Origin: an uncultured Clostridia bacterium
Lineage (GTDB): Bacteria; Bacillota; Clostridia; Oscillospirales; Ruminococcaceae
Reading direction: 5' to 3'
DNA: 64,000 bases
NCBI GenBank assembly: GCA_947627465.1
Contig: CANQWD010000011.1
Coordinates: 1-64,000, forward strand
The notes below the pieces were generated by a model, which searched no databases, had not been told where the DNA came from, and was given only the letters and a program-made list of their open reading frames with translations. A program made the position numbers and the translations under genes. Shown in pieces: positions 1 to 8,150 of the stretch; positions within the stretch are counted from its first letter, which is position 1; every line of letters starts with the position of its first letter.

Positions 1-39
1 TTTTTCTATCTTCATACTTTATATTATACACTATAATTC

Positions 40-1683
40 CTATTTTGTAAAGTGAGTTTTAAATGCTGTTGGTCTGACCATAGCACGAGCCTGTCCGTCG
101 ATTTTGCGCTTTGCAATTACCTGCTCATGGAAATGCTCGACAATCATTGTGGCTTTCTTGTTGATTGTAAACTCGCTGTTCTCCACAAAGGAACGCAGCT
201 TTTTCTGAGCGCGCTTCTTATCAAACATCGGGTCATCTTCAACTGTTTTCATCAGCTTATAAAAGCTGTCAATGGTTGTATAGTGCTGAAGGACATCAAG
301 AATAAAGCCCTCTTGAATAGCCTGCTTCATCGTATACACATGGAATGGGCGGTGCTTGACATCGTCGCCGTCCTGATATTCTACACCAAATGTTTCAAGT
401 GTCTTGTTCTTCGGAGTGGCAGTAAACGCGAAGTAGCTGGCATTGGGCAGCAACTTGCGTCCTTCCATCATGGCGTTGATCTTATCCTCGTTATCCATTT
501 CATCGTCGGAAGCAAGCCCTGAGAGGGCAAGGTTCATTTGTGCGGAGTTGCGCCCGCTCTGTCCTGAGTGAGCTTCATCAATGATGATAGCAAAACGGTT
601 CTCTTTATGTTCCGCGCCGATCTCAGGCACAACATACGGGAATTTCTCAATGGTCGTAACGATTATTCGCTTGCCGTCCGTAATGGATTTCCGCAGATCG
701 CCGGAATGTTCAGCCCATACTACGGTGCTTGCTACCTGCATGAACTGCTTTATCGTGTTGCGGATTTGCTTATCAAGGATCCTGCGGTCGGTGACTACGA
801 TGACCGAATCAAACATCGGGTGACCGTCCTTTTCCAATCCAATAAGCTGATGCGCGAGCCATGCGATGGAGTTCGACTTTCCGCTGCCGGCGCTGTGCTG
901 TATCAAATACCTTTTCCCTATGCCATTTGCTTTGACATCTGCCAACAGGGTCTCGACAACATCGAGCTGATGATATCTCGGGAATATCTGTTTAACTGAC
1001 TTCTTCTTTGTTTCGGGGTCGGTCGTTTCAATGACCTGAGCATAGTTCTCGATAATGCGGGCTAGCTTCGCTTTGGTGAGAATATCCTTCCAAAGGTAGT
1101 CGGTCATAAGCCCGTCGGGGTTTGGCGGATTTCCTGCGCCATCGTTATAGCCCTTATTGAAGGGAAGGAACCAACTATCCTTGCCGGACAGCTTGGTGCA
1201 GAACTTGATCCGCGCATCGTCAACGGCGAAATGCACCATGCAGCATTTGAAGGAGAACAGCTTTTCTCTGAGATCGCGGTCATCCTTATATTGCTTAACA
1301 GCATCGTCCACGTTCTGTTTGGTCAATTGATTCTTGAGTTCAAATGTGATGACCGGCAGACCGTTTATAAAAATGCACATATCCAAAGCCAACTTTCCGG
1401 CATCGGCGGAATAGCGCAGCTGGCGAGTTACGCTGAAAATGTTCTTTTCAAACATCTCTCGAGCCTTTGCGTTGTTCTCGGTCGGGGTCAGATAGAACAT
1501 TATCAGATCAACGGGATAGACCTTGATGCCGTTGCGGAGGACATCAATAATGCCGCGCTTGGCAAGCTCGCTCTGAAGGCGGTTCAAAAACTGTTGCTTC
1601 TTCTGCTCGGACACGAGCACGCCCAGCTTATCCATCTGAACGGGCTGGGTTTCTTGCAAAAAACGGAACAGGCGGGGAGCATA
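40..1683 (-). pseudogene. hsdR: Type I restriction enzyme R subunit fragment, truncated at both ends
   Basis: About 540 codons remain of a protein normally near 1000 aa. The visible part has the N-terminal nuclease-type core (INGLPVITFELKN, resembling the ELK signature), Walker A HSAGSGKSNSIAWL, the DEAD-like box IIIDEAHSGQSG and motif III AFTATPKN, so the endonuclease core and first helicase lobe are kept. The frame breaks off after GQARAMV, before the second helicase lobe and C-terminal region. At the 5' end it has no good start: TTG at 1659 lies inside FLQETQP, which in full proteins is internal, and the frame stays open to the junction with relaxase sequence near 1680. No HsdM or HsdS is visible. 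Family known; loss of function inferred from the truncations. Confidence 0.85.
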
Positions 1684-2750
1684 TAAAAATTTTAAGTCAG
1701 CGAGCGGGCGCGAAATTCATTCCGTTCAACGTTTGGTCGCAAGAAAAAATCACATTCATTTCCGCCGAACTTGATCGATTAAAAATCCCGTTTGCCGAGG
1801 GCGGCAACTGCATTTTCATTCCCTACTACTCCGAAAAAACTTGCGCGTCAATTGCGGCAAGATTTACGCCGCAACAAACGCAAGGAGTTCGCGCGGAAAT
1901 TGCTTACGATATCGACAGATTGATTTTAAGTTCGGAAAATTTTTCGGAGCTGCTCGAAAAATTAAAACAACTCGGTTACGAAATAAAAGAGGGAAAGTAT
2001 CTCGCGGTTAAATCCCCGAGAGCGCAAAGATTTGTACGTTTGCGTTCGCTCGGCGAGGATTATTTGCCGAACAATATTGAAAAACGAATAGCGAACCGCG
2101 ATAAATTCCCGAATGTCGTCCGCGAGAAATCCAAGACCGCAAACGAAATCGAGCAAAAATTTTACATCACGATATCGCACACTATCATTGAAATCAAAAC
2201 GCTACGTTACAAGCCGCGAAAAGCAAATCCGAAAAAGCCGTACACTTTTTCTAACGACAAGGACATTGATTTTCTGTCGGAACAGCTGCTTACGATACGC
2301 GAATTGGATTTGAATTCACGCGAAAAAATTTACTCCAAAGCCGATGAAATTTCAAAGAACATCGCCGAGAAGAATAAAAAAATCGCGCAGCTCGCCGAAG
2401 AAATTCCAACGTTGAAATCCGATATCTCGCAGATAAAATTTTTCTTTTCAGCTGTGAAATCAAAAGACGCTATGACGCAAATGAAACTCGCGGCGGCGCG
2501 TGAGAAAGCGGAAAAGTACGGTGTGAAATCCGAGGACGATCTGCAAAATTTACAGCGCCGCTTGGATTTAATTCCGATGTACTCGCAAAATTTAAAAGCA
2601 GAGTTATCCGAGCAGCAGCTTGAATTAAAGCGAGTGCAGGATTTGATTAACACTTACGAAAAAATCACCGATGACAATTACATTTCGGAACTTTTGGAAG
2701 CGCAGAAAGAACTCAAAGCCGCCGAAAAATCACAAAACAAAACTGTCTGA
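1683..2750 (+). pseudogene. Relaxase/mobilization protein, C-terminal fragment
   Basis: The frame is open from the hsdR junction (about 1680) with no ATG start; the first possible initiator is TTG at 1920. The segment around 1890-2090 reads DIDRLI...LGYEIKEGKYLAVKSP...RFVRLRSLGEDY, the usual region of MobA/VirD2-type relaxases of Firmicutes integrative elements that follows the nuclease domain. The HxDxxHxH metal site and catalytic Tyr are missing, so it should be inactive for nicking. The last 140 residues are a Lys/Glu-rich coiled coil, normal for these proteins. A hairpin terminator follows directly. I infer a decayed mobilization module fused by deletion to the hsdR fragment on the other strand. 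Confidence 0.75.
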
Positions 2751-2776
2751 TCCCGAGAATTTTCTCGGGATTTTTG
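2750..2776 (+). terminator. Intrinsic terminator after relaxase fragment
   Basis: Perfect stem tcccgaga / tctcggga at 2751-2770 followed by TTTTTG, immediately after the stop codon. Confidence 0.85.
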
Positions 2777-2843
2777 TATAAGTTTTCAGTTTTTTGCAGT
2801 TGAGGACAAGTTATAATTTTAAAAAAACAGGAGGAATTTTTTT

Positions 2844-3884
2844 ATGAATGCAAATTTGAACGAGATTTTTAAGCTTGTAAATCCCGCGAACACTATCGGA
2901 GCGAACCGCTTTATAGCGCACGCCGTAGGCGCGTCGGAGGCGATGATCTATTCCGCGCTGCTTGCGAAATCCGCGTACTATGAGGAGCACGGAATGGTCT
3001 CCGACGGCTGGTTCTTCTCCACCGTCGCCGACCTCGAGGAAAGCACAACTCTCACCGAAAAGCAGCAGCGCCGCGCGATAAACAATCTTGTAAAATCTGG
3101 ACTTATCCGGTCGGAACGACGCGGTATGCCCGCAAAAAGATTTTTTAAAATTAACGGTGATCTCGATAATTTACGAGAGATTATTTTATGCGGAGAGAAA
3201 ATTATTGCGGAAAAATTCGGCAAAGAGAAAATCAAAGCCCGCGAAAACATTGACATTATTTCCGTCGAAAATTATGAAGATTATTACAAATCTGAAAGCC
3301 GTAAAATGGCATTTCAAAGCGCTCCGCGCAGTTCCGACGAAACGTCCGAACAAGAGCCGCCGATTTCTCCGAACAAGTTCCGCCAAAACGCCGCCGTACC
3401 TTATAAAACAAAAAATAATAATCACAATAAAAAATCTTCATCAGACGATGAGGAAATTTCGAGAAATAATTTTCTTTCTGTCCTGAAAAAGAATATTTGT
3501 TACGACGAACTATGCCGTGAACGATCCAACGACCGAAAAATCATTGACGATATGCTTGAAATTATGCTCGACGTTATATGCTCCAAAAAGGAAAAAGTGC
3601 GCGCAAACGGCGACAATAAGGCGCGCCTTAAAGTCGCGGAAGTTTATCTCAAGCTGAAAAAAGAACATTTTATTTCGGCGTTGAACGCGATAAACGGCAA
3701 TCCCAATCCCGTTTTTAACCGTCGAGGTTACATAGTTACCGTGCTTTACAACTCGTTCGGGAGCACAAATTATCCCGGATGTGCAAGTTCTCCCAAAACC
3801 GCTTGCACAGCCAATTCCCGAAAATCGAGCTTCGATACCGCCGAGCTGATGAGCCGCATAATGGCAAAGTACGCGAAGAGTTGA
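2844..3884 (+). CDS. Winged-helix replication initiator-like protein of a mobile element
   Basis: 346 aa; ATG follows AGGAGG at a normal distance. Residues about 15-105 form a winged-helix domain (ASEAMIYSALLAKSAYY, then a helix-turn-helix with TLTEKQQRRAINNLVKSGLI and a basic wing). The middle is Lys/Asn-rich and low in complexity. The C-terminal 90 residues (KVAEVYLKLKKEHFISALNA, then NRRGYIVTVLYNSFGS) resemble the C-terminal domain (DUF6017-like) of RepA-type proteins in Clostridia plasmids and integrative elements. It probably binds an element origin or controls element replication. The next gene starts 8 nt later, so the two are probably cotranscribed. Family placement is from motifs only; a phage replisome organiser is the alternative. 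Confidence 0.6.
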   Translation: MNANLNEIFKLVNPANTIGANRFIAHAVGASEAMIYSALLAKSAYYEEHGMVSDGWFFSTVADLEESTTLTEKQQRRAINNLVKSGLIRSERRGMPAKRFFKINGDLDNLREIILCGEKIIAEKFGKEKIKARENIDIISVENYEDYYKSESRKMAFQSAPRSSDETSEQEPPISPNKFRQNAAVPYKTKNNNHNKKSSSDDEEISRNNFLSVLKKNICYDELCRERSNDRKIIDDMLEIMLDVICSKKEKVRANGDNKARLKVAEVYLKLKKEHFISALNAINGNPNPVFNRRGYIVTVLYNSFGSTNYPGCASSPKTACTANSRKSSFDTAELMSRIMAKYAKS

Positions 3885-3892
3885 GGTAAACT

Positions 3893-4591
3893 ATGCGAAT
3901 TTTGATAGCGTGTGAAGAAAGTCAGACCGTGTGCTCGGCAATGCGGAAATTTGGTCACGAAGCTTACAGCGCGGATATTCAAAAACCATCGGGAAATCAC
4001 CCCGAATGGCACATTTTGGGCGACGTTCTGCCGCTGATAAACGGCAATTGCAGATTTCACACTATGGACGGCAAGCGACATAAGATTAGCGGAAAGTGGG
4101 ATTTGCTCATTGCGCACCCGCCTTGTACATACTTGACGTCGGCGGGGGCTTGTCGGCTCGTTCCAAAGGGAAAGCTTGATCAAGAACGACTGCGGTGCGG
4201 CATTGCTGCAAAGGATTTTTTCTTGAAGTTCTACTACGCCAACTGCGACAGGATTTGCATTGAAAATCCCGCTCCGCTGAAATGCTACTCGCTGCCGCCT
4301 TACTCACAAGTCATTCAGCCGTATATGTTCGGTGAAAAAGTCACAAAGCGAACTTGCCTTTGGCTTATAGGTTTGCCGCCGCTTGTTCAGACCAACAACG
4401 TTGGCAAGCCGGAAACTGCTACATATATCCGCAAAAACGGCGAGCTGCACTACAAGTGTTGGACACAGCAGCTCTCGTCGAGGAAGTCACGCTCCAAGAC
4501 TTTTCCGTGCATTGCCGCGGCTATGGCGGAGCAATGGGCGGGAAATGCCGACAAACCGTGCGATGAGAACACACAGATCTCGCTGATCTGA
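3893..4591 (+). CDS. Phage-type cytosine-methyltransferase-like protein
   Basis: 232 aa. It opens with RILIACEESQTVCSAMRK, an SAM-site-like start resembling motif I of C5-cytosine methylases, followed by an acidic residue in YSADIQKP (motif II-like). IAHPPCTYLTSAG carries the PPC of motif IV and CIENPAPLKC resembles motif VI (ENP in place of ENV). The second half has QPYMFGEKVTKRTCLWL, typical of a compact protein common in phages and mobile elements and usually annotated only as hypothetical or methylase-like. It lacks the long target-recognition domain of true 5mC methylases, so DNA modification is uncertain. It follows the replication-like gene by 8 nt in the same apparent operon. Confidence 0.6.
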   Translation: MRILIACEESQTVCSAMRKFGHEAYSADIQKPSGNHPEWHILGDVLPLINGNCRFHTMDGKRHKISGKWDLLIAHPPCTYLTSAGACRLVPKGKLDQERLRCGIAAKDFFLKFYYANCDRICIENPAPLKCYSLPPYSQVIQPYMFGEKVTKRTCLWLIGLPPLVQTNNVGKPETATYIRKNGELHYKCWTQQLSSRKSRSKTFPCIAAAMAEQWAGNADKPCDENTQISLI

Positions 4592-4660
4592 TCGGCGGAC
4601 GGGTCGTGATATATTGTGGTACATTTTTTTCTGCTCTAAAAAAATTTTTAAAAAAAAGGG

Positions 4661-4689
4661 TTGACAAAACAAGATTTATTGGATATAAT
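4661..4689 (+). promoter_or_regulatory. Consensus sigma-A promoter for the repeat RNA
   Basis: TTGACA at 4661 and TATAAT at 4684 with a 17-nt spacer: a perfect consensus. It points at the tandem-repeat region; start of transcription is expected near 4696. Confidence 0.9.
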
Positions 4690-4740
4690 ATAAGTAGAAT
4701 GACTATAAGTCACTAACGTGGGGCTGACACGATAAAAAAT

Positions 4741-4846
4741 CCGATACTAATCCCGTACTTGTGGGACGGACGGTTGGCGGGCAACGGAAAAACCCGATAG
4801 TGATGCCGTACTTGTGGGACGGACGGTTGGCGGACAACGGAAAAAT
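4741..4846 (+). repeat. Two tandem 53-bp direct repeats
   Basis: Units start at 4741 (ccgatactaatcc) and 4794 (ccgatagtgatgc). They differ at a few bases near the start and at one base in ggcgg(g/a)caacgg. Confidence 0.95.
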
Positions 4847-4854
4847 CAGTCACT

Positions 4855-4899
4855 AAGGGGAGCGACCTTCGCTGCGGCAAGGCGTTCCCCTTTAAATTT
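4855..4899 (+). terminator. Attenuator-like hairpin between repeat RNA and nuclease gene
   Basis: A 10-bp stem with one G-U pair, loop of about 16 nt, then TTTAAATTTT. Read-through would reach the ATG at 4914. A leaky terminator at this place sets the RNA:toxin ratio in known type III loci. Confidence 0.7.
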
Positions 4900-4913
4900 T
4901 ATTGAGGTGTTTT

Positions 4914-5942
4914 ATGGATAAGAAAGCGGCAATTTCAATAATTTCACAAGCGGCAAAAGTGTATAACGAACAGATTAATCACAAAAACTTATTAATAATT
5001 TATGGACCACCGTCGAAGCCGTCATTTTTGGAAACTAGGGCTAACGAAACCAATTTTTTACACCTGACTGGAATGGTGTTAAACGAAAATATTAACGGTA
5101 ATTCGCCCGATAAATTTTTTCAGGACGCTCTGGACGAAAGACTTAGCGAAGAAGTTTTTCGTTTTAAAGATAAAACAACAGCACAGAAATTAAATGTCTT
5201 AGTTCAGACTTTGAGAGTGGCAAGTAACGCAAGTATGATTGGAGACTATAATTTTAATCCCAGACATATTAGATTGCAAACCGATAAATTTGCAGGAAGT
5301 GTAAGCTCTTGCTTAGGACTTTTTAAACCGGATGAAAACAGTCGATACTACATTCCCAACTCGGTGCTGGAATCGGATATACGAGATGAGGTCTTTAGTG
5401 CTGAGCGCGTACTCGCTATTGTAAGCAAGAAAATCGAAGAAAAAGAATATAATAAAATTGAAAAGGTTGCAAAGAAAATCGATATTAACAGGTTACTTCA
5501 AACGATAAAGCAGAACGTTCCCATCGCATTGGATTTGATTTCGTTATCCCCCGAAAAGAAAGATGAAATAACGTTACAAAAAGAAGCCGCGGTCAAGAAG
5601 TGTGATGAAATACTTAAAGCCAATCCCGAACTAAAAGCAAAACTGAACGCTGCCGCTGCCGACTATTTAAGCAAGCATAATCTTCCACCGCTTGACAGCT
5701 CCTCGCCCGCCGATAAACGTTATGAAATGCGCAATAAAATACTTAAGGAAAATCCCGAACTTATGGAAGAGTACATAAATGCAAAGTCCGAGTATGAGAA
5801 AAAGCAGCTCGTTCCGACTGCCGCCAAACCCACAAAGTCTTTCGCGGAGGGCTTGGAAGAATTTTCAAAGCGCAGAAGCGAGAACGGCTCTCAAAAGCCG
5901 CCAACTCACAATGACGATCTTTCGCCCAAACGCCGCAAATAA
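4914..5942 (+). CDS. PBECR4-domain protein (predicted RNase), candidate toxin of a type III-like pair
   Basis: 342 aa from ATG 4914, behind GAGGTG; an in-frame TTG lies 12 nt upstream. Residues about 15-175 match the PBECR4 pattern (phage Barnase-EndoU-ColicinE5/D-RelE-like nuclease 4): HKNLLIIYG, a charged stretch, NFLHLTGM, a Phe/Leu segment ending in TTAQKLNVL, MIGDYN, KFAGSVSSCLGL and YYIPNSVLESDIRD. PBECR4 is a predicted RNase of phage and mobile-element proteins. The C-terminal half is helical and charged, with two related segments (KKCDEILKANPELKAKLNAA, RNKILKENPELMEEYINAKS), and ends in a basic, disordered tail. The repeat RNA with its own promoter lies directly upstream. A toxin role is inferred from layout; it could also be an RNase domain of a phage-defence protein. 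Confidence 0.65.
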   Translation: MDKKAAISIISQAAKVYNEQINHKNLLIIYGPPSKPSFLETRANETNFLHLTGMVLNENINGNSPDKFFQDALDERLSEEVFRFKDKTTAQKLNVLVQTLRVASNASMIGDYNFNPRHIRLQTDKFAGSVSSCLGLFKPDENSRYYIPNSVLESDIRDEVFSAERVLAIVSKKIEEKEYNKIEKVAKKIDINRLLQTIKQNVPIALDLISLSPEKKDEITLQKEAAVKKCDEILKANPELKAKLNAAAADYLSKHNLPPLDSSSPADKRYEMRNKILKENPELMEEYINAKSEYEKKQLVPTAAKPTKSFAEGLEEFSKRRSENGSQKPPTHNDDLSPKRRK

Positions 5943-5945
5943 AAA

Positions 5946-5996
5946 TTGTGATATATGTCATGGCACGATTGGGTTGTGCGGATACATATATCACAA
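5946..5996. terminator. Long hairpin, bidirectional terminator between convergent genes
   Basis: A perfect 13-bp outer stem (ttgtgatatatgt / acatatatcacaa) with an inner gcac/gtgc pair, T-rich on both sides. It lies between the stop codons at 5942 (+) and 6005 (-). Confidence 0.75.
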
Positions 5997-6004
5997 TTTT
6001 CTTT

Positions 6005-7354
6005 TCAGTTCTGAAAGATATTGCTCATATAAAAGAAATCACTCATATCTTTGATATAGTAATTAAGAATTTCCGCTTCCTTATCGGTTATATTTGACTT
6101 TCTGCCATCAACATAAATAAAATGCTGTCCATTGTTTCCATAAACCGTATTGTTCCACTTTTTATTGCCGACAGGCTCGGGCGGATTCTGTAAGCATCGC
6201 TCTACCGCGTCATATATTTTATTTTCCAATTTATCCTCGTCTTCAAGTTCCTCATTCTTAATTATCAATAATCTTACTCCCATTGCATTGTTTTTAAAGC
6301 TAAACAGAGATTTTTTGAAATTGTCGTTGAAGATAGTTTTCCGATTGGGTTTTTCCGAATTTTCATTGTGTTCCGAACCGTACATTTCAATTGCTAAAAT
6401 TGGTTTTGTAGTATCATCATCTTCTTCACTATCGGCGCATATAAGAAAATCGACGTGCATACGAAGCAAAGGGTATAAGAAAGCCAACTTGTAATCTTCG
6501 TTATTAAAATTCGGCATAAATTTGTCAATTATTTCACAAATGGCTTTTTTCTTCGGTTTGTTCTCTGCTTTTTTACTAAACGAGTCTTTTTCACCGACAT
6601 AACTACTTTCAAAAAGTTTGATGAAGTCGGCTAATCTTGTATTCGCAAAAATCGACAGACTGCCAAAATCGGCACAATATTTATACGCAAAATTTTCTAA
6701 TAGTGTGTACATTTTAAACTCATTGGGTGAAAGAAACGAATTCTTGCTGCAATACAACGTCGCCATATAATCGGGGCTTTCTCGCACCTGATCTGTTATA
6801 TTATAAATAGGATCTTTTCTGTTTTGTAAATCCGTAGTGTCAACATCGTTGAGAGCATCGGAATAACCCTCTAGCAAGCCATCTATTACATAGTCATCTG
6901 ATATATTATGGGTAGAATTCTTTCCACTTTGTGAATTTGTCGAATTAACTTTTCCCGCTTTACTCATACGGTCAGCAAGTTCCATATACCTTTTTTCCAA
7001 ATTATTTTCCCGCATTTGGGACTCATGTAATCTTTGTCTATATTCCTCAATTTCGCGATTGGCATTTTCCAACCAATGCTTATAATCGTCACATTTTTGT
7101 TCCAACCGTTTTAATTCAAAGTTCGCTGAATCGGAGACATCACATTTATTATTAGAGGAAACATCAGCTAAAAGATCGGTGTATTTCCTCTTGTAATCCT
7201 CATTTTCTCTGCTTGTCGCATTTAAAGCTGATTGATAACGGCTGCATTTCTCATTCAGCTGCGAGTTTTCGGACTTTAACAATTCATATTGCTTATTGAT
7301 TGTATCAAGTTCCTTCTTAAGTTCGGCTATCTCTTTACGCCCAAAAATACTCAT
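6005..7354 (-). CDS. Coiled-coil protein with C-terminal DUF2726-like nuclease-fold domain
   Basis: 449 aa; ATG 7354 follows AAGGAG. Residues about 5-150 are an almost unbroken coiled coil, followed by a Ser/Asn linker. From about residue 210 there is a DUF2726-like pattern: FLSPNEFKMYTLLENF, a beta segment with NTRLADFIK, MHVDFLICAD, ILAIEMYGSEH, then KSLFSFKNNAMGVRLLIIKN. DUF2726 is predicted to share the restriction-endonuclease fold, with Asp in HVDF and Glu in the IE motif as metal ligands; both are present, while the family's DG(S)H is MYGSEH here. It is convergent with the PBECR4 gene and sits in the island, so a role in defence or element maintenance is possible but unproven. Confidence 0.6.
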   Translation of the reverse strand: MSIFGRKEIAELKKELDTINKQYELLKSENSQLNEKCSRYQSALNATSRENEDYKRKYTDLLADVSSNNKCDVSDSANFELKRLEQKCDDYKHWLENANREIEEYRQRLHESQMRENNLEKRYMELADRMSKAGKVNSTNSQSGKNSTHNISDDYVIDGLLEGYSDALNDVDTTDLQNRKDPIYNITDQVRESPDYMATLYCSKNSFLSPNEFKMYTLLENFAYKYCADFGSLSIFANTRLADFIKLFESSYVGEKDSFSKKAENKPKKKAICEIIDKFMPNFNNEDYKLAFLYPLLRMHVDFLICADSEEDDDTTKPILAIEMYGSEHNENSEKPNRKTIFNDNFKKSLFSFKNNAMGVRLLIIKNEELEDEDKLENKIYDAVERCLQNPPEPVGNKKWNNTVYGNNGQHFIYVDGRKSNITDKEAEILNYYIKDMSDFFYMSNIFQN

Positions 7355-7383
7355 AATGTCATCTCCTTAATAATGTCACAGTC

Positions 7384-7399
7384 GTGATACATATATCAC
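7384..7399. promoter_or_regulatory. Palindrome upstream of DUF2726 gene
   Basis: gtgatacatatatcac lies between the ribosome site of the minus-strand gene and the terminator at 7419. The right part plus the following aattttttcag repeats the 3' arm of the hairpin at 5984. It could be an operator or a repeat footprint. Confidence 0.4.
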
Positions 7400-7418
7400 A
7401 ATTTTTTCAGTCCTAATA

Positions 7419-7442
7419 CAAAAAAATCCGCCCTCGGGCGGT
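7419..7442 (-). terminator. Minus-strand intrinsic terminator
   Basis: ccgccc/gggcgg stem followed, on the minus strand, by ATTTTTTTG. It insulates the DUF2726 gene from transcription coming from the right. Confidence 0.75.
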
Positions 7443-7447
7443 GCTAC

Positions 7448-7473
7448 AATATATCACAAGAATATATCACAAG
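7448..7473. repeat. Tandem 13-bp repeat
   Basis: aatatatcacaag occurs twice in perfect tandem (7448-7460, 7461-7473). Its atatatcaca core matches the arms of the palindromes at 5946-5996 and 7384-7399. Confidence 0.8.
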
Positions 7474-7523
7474 CAAATCTTTCGTCAAAACTACCAAAAT
7501 TTGCATAAATTTCAAACAGGGTA

Positions 7524-7552
7524 TTGACAAGCCGCAAATTTTATGGTATAAT
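7524..7552 (+). promoter_or_regulatory. Consensus promoter of an unassigned small RNA
   Basis: TTGACA 7524, 17-nt spacer, TATAAT 7547. No coding region with a ribosome site follows within 250 nt, but a strong terminator does (7703-7753). Confidence 0.85.
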
Positions 7553-7558
7553 GGCAAA

Positions 7559-7753
7559 AGGGTAAAACAAAAACACCCGAACCGATACCTGTGTTCACAG
7601 ACATAAGTATCGGTGGTCAGACGAGAATTGCGAGTTCCCGAAAGACTTTTTACGAGTGCCTTTTGTATGCTGTTTATTATAGCATATTTAGGATACATTT
7701 GTCAAGAGCTTTTCAGATTTTTTTGCATTCGTCTGAGGAGCTCTTCGTTTTTT
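7559..7753 (+). ncRNA. Candidate structured small RNA, about 195 nt
   Basis: Bounded by a consensus promoter and an intrinsic terminator whose 14-bp stem (aagagcttttcaga against tctgaggagctctt, two G-U pairs) is followed by TTTTTT. Between them are stems ccgatac/gtatcgg (about 7584-7615) containing ctgtg/cacag, and tatgctg/tagcata (about 7666-7687). No convincing reading frame. I do not recognise it as 6S, SRP, tmRNA or RNase P RNA. It lies between the DUF2726 gene and the tRNA-Leu, inside the island. Confidence 0.6.
7703..7753 (+). terminator. Intrinsic terminator of the small RNA
   Basis: Fourteen-base-pair stem, loop of T-rich sequence, CG then TTTTTT. Confidence 0.85.
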
Positions 7754-8150
7754 ACCACAAGCTTTGGTAATTTTGCATAAACCTTGTACAATTGAATTCC
7801 TCTGTTGCGAGAACAAGCTTTCTGCTGTTAGGACTTTCGCCACGACAACCGTTATCGTATTACCAGTACGACAAACACGGTCGAGCGAGTATCCCGATGG
7901 GATATCGGGTAAACAGAGCAGTCACACCAGCCGCAAAATCGGCGCGGCAAGAAAGAACGGGTGGAGCAGTGTGCGATGCCGCTGTGGACGAACCATCAAA
8001 AGCAAAAGTGTAACAACTAGGAGGTCATCTAATCGTATAATCCACGGGGCGGCGACCGCTCCAATCGGAAGTCGTTCCGTGCTTTATATATTTTTCTGCT
8101 TTGCAGAGCTTACGGCTCCAATTCGGGAACCGTAAACTGTGCAAAGCACT
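7754..8150. other. Gene-poor stretch between small RNA and tRNA-Leu
   Basis: About 400 bp without a recognisable gene. Short frames exist (for example 7792-8013, 73 codons, with a typical gene-like stretch YQYDKHGRASIPMGYRVNRA) but have no ribosome site and no family I can name. A sequence actaggaggtcatc at about 8018 resembles a ribosome site followed by no useful frame. This could be an eroded gene of the element. Confidence 0.4.

Larger units (their letters stand above)
4696..4899 (+). ncRNA. Tandem-repeat RNA upstream of PBECR4 gene, candidate type III antitoxin
   Basis: After the promoter come two 53-nt direct repeats, 4741-4793 and 4794-4846, identical over the core ccgtacttgtgggacgg and most of the next 25 nt. 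Each ends in a run of A (GGAAAAA). Degenerate half-copies flank them: agtcactaa occurs at 4708 and 4848. Within a unit there are short stems (for example gttg/caac around gcgg in unit 1). The repeats have no good reading frame. A hairpin (4855-4890) with aaggggagcg pairing to cgttcccctt and a following T/A-rich tract separates them from the nuclease gene. This is the architecture of ToxI-type antitoxin RNAs, which their toxin cuts at A-rich linkers. The function is inferred. Confidence 0.6.

Noticed and set aside
40-1683. Working type I restriction system
   Set aside because: HsdR lacks its second helicase lobe, C-terminus and its true start; no hsdM or hsdS is present.
4741-4846. CRISPR array
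   Set aside because: Only two units in direct contact, no unique spacers between them, no cas genes; a 53-nt contiguous repeat fits a repeat RNA better.
7559-7753. Riboswitch
   Set aside because: The segment ends in a strong terminator and no gene on the same strand follows before the convergent tRNA; a small RNA is simpler.
7764-8135. 123-codon plus-strand frame before tRNA-Leu
   Set aside because: No ribosome site, composition rich in Arg, Ser and Thr, no recognisable family, and it overlaps another equally weak frame.
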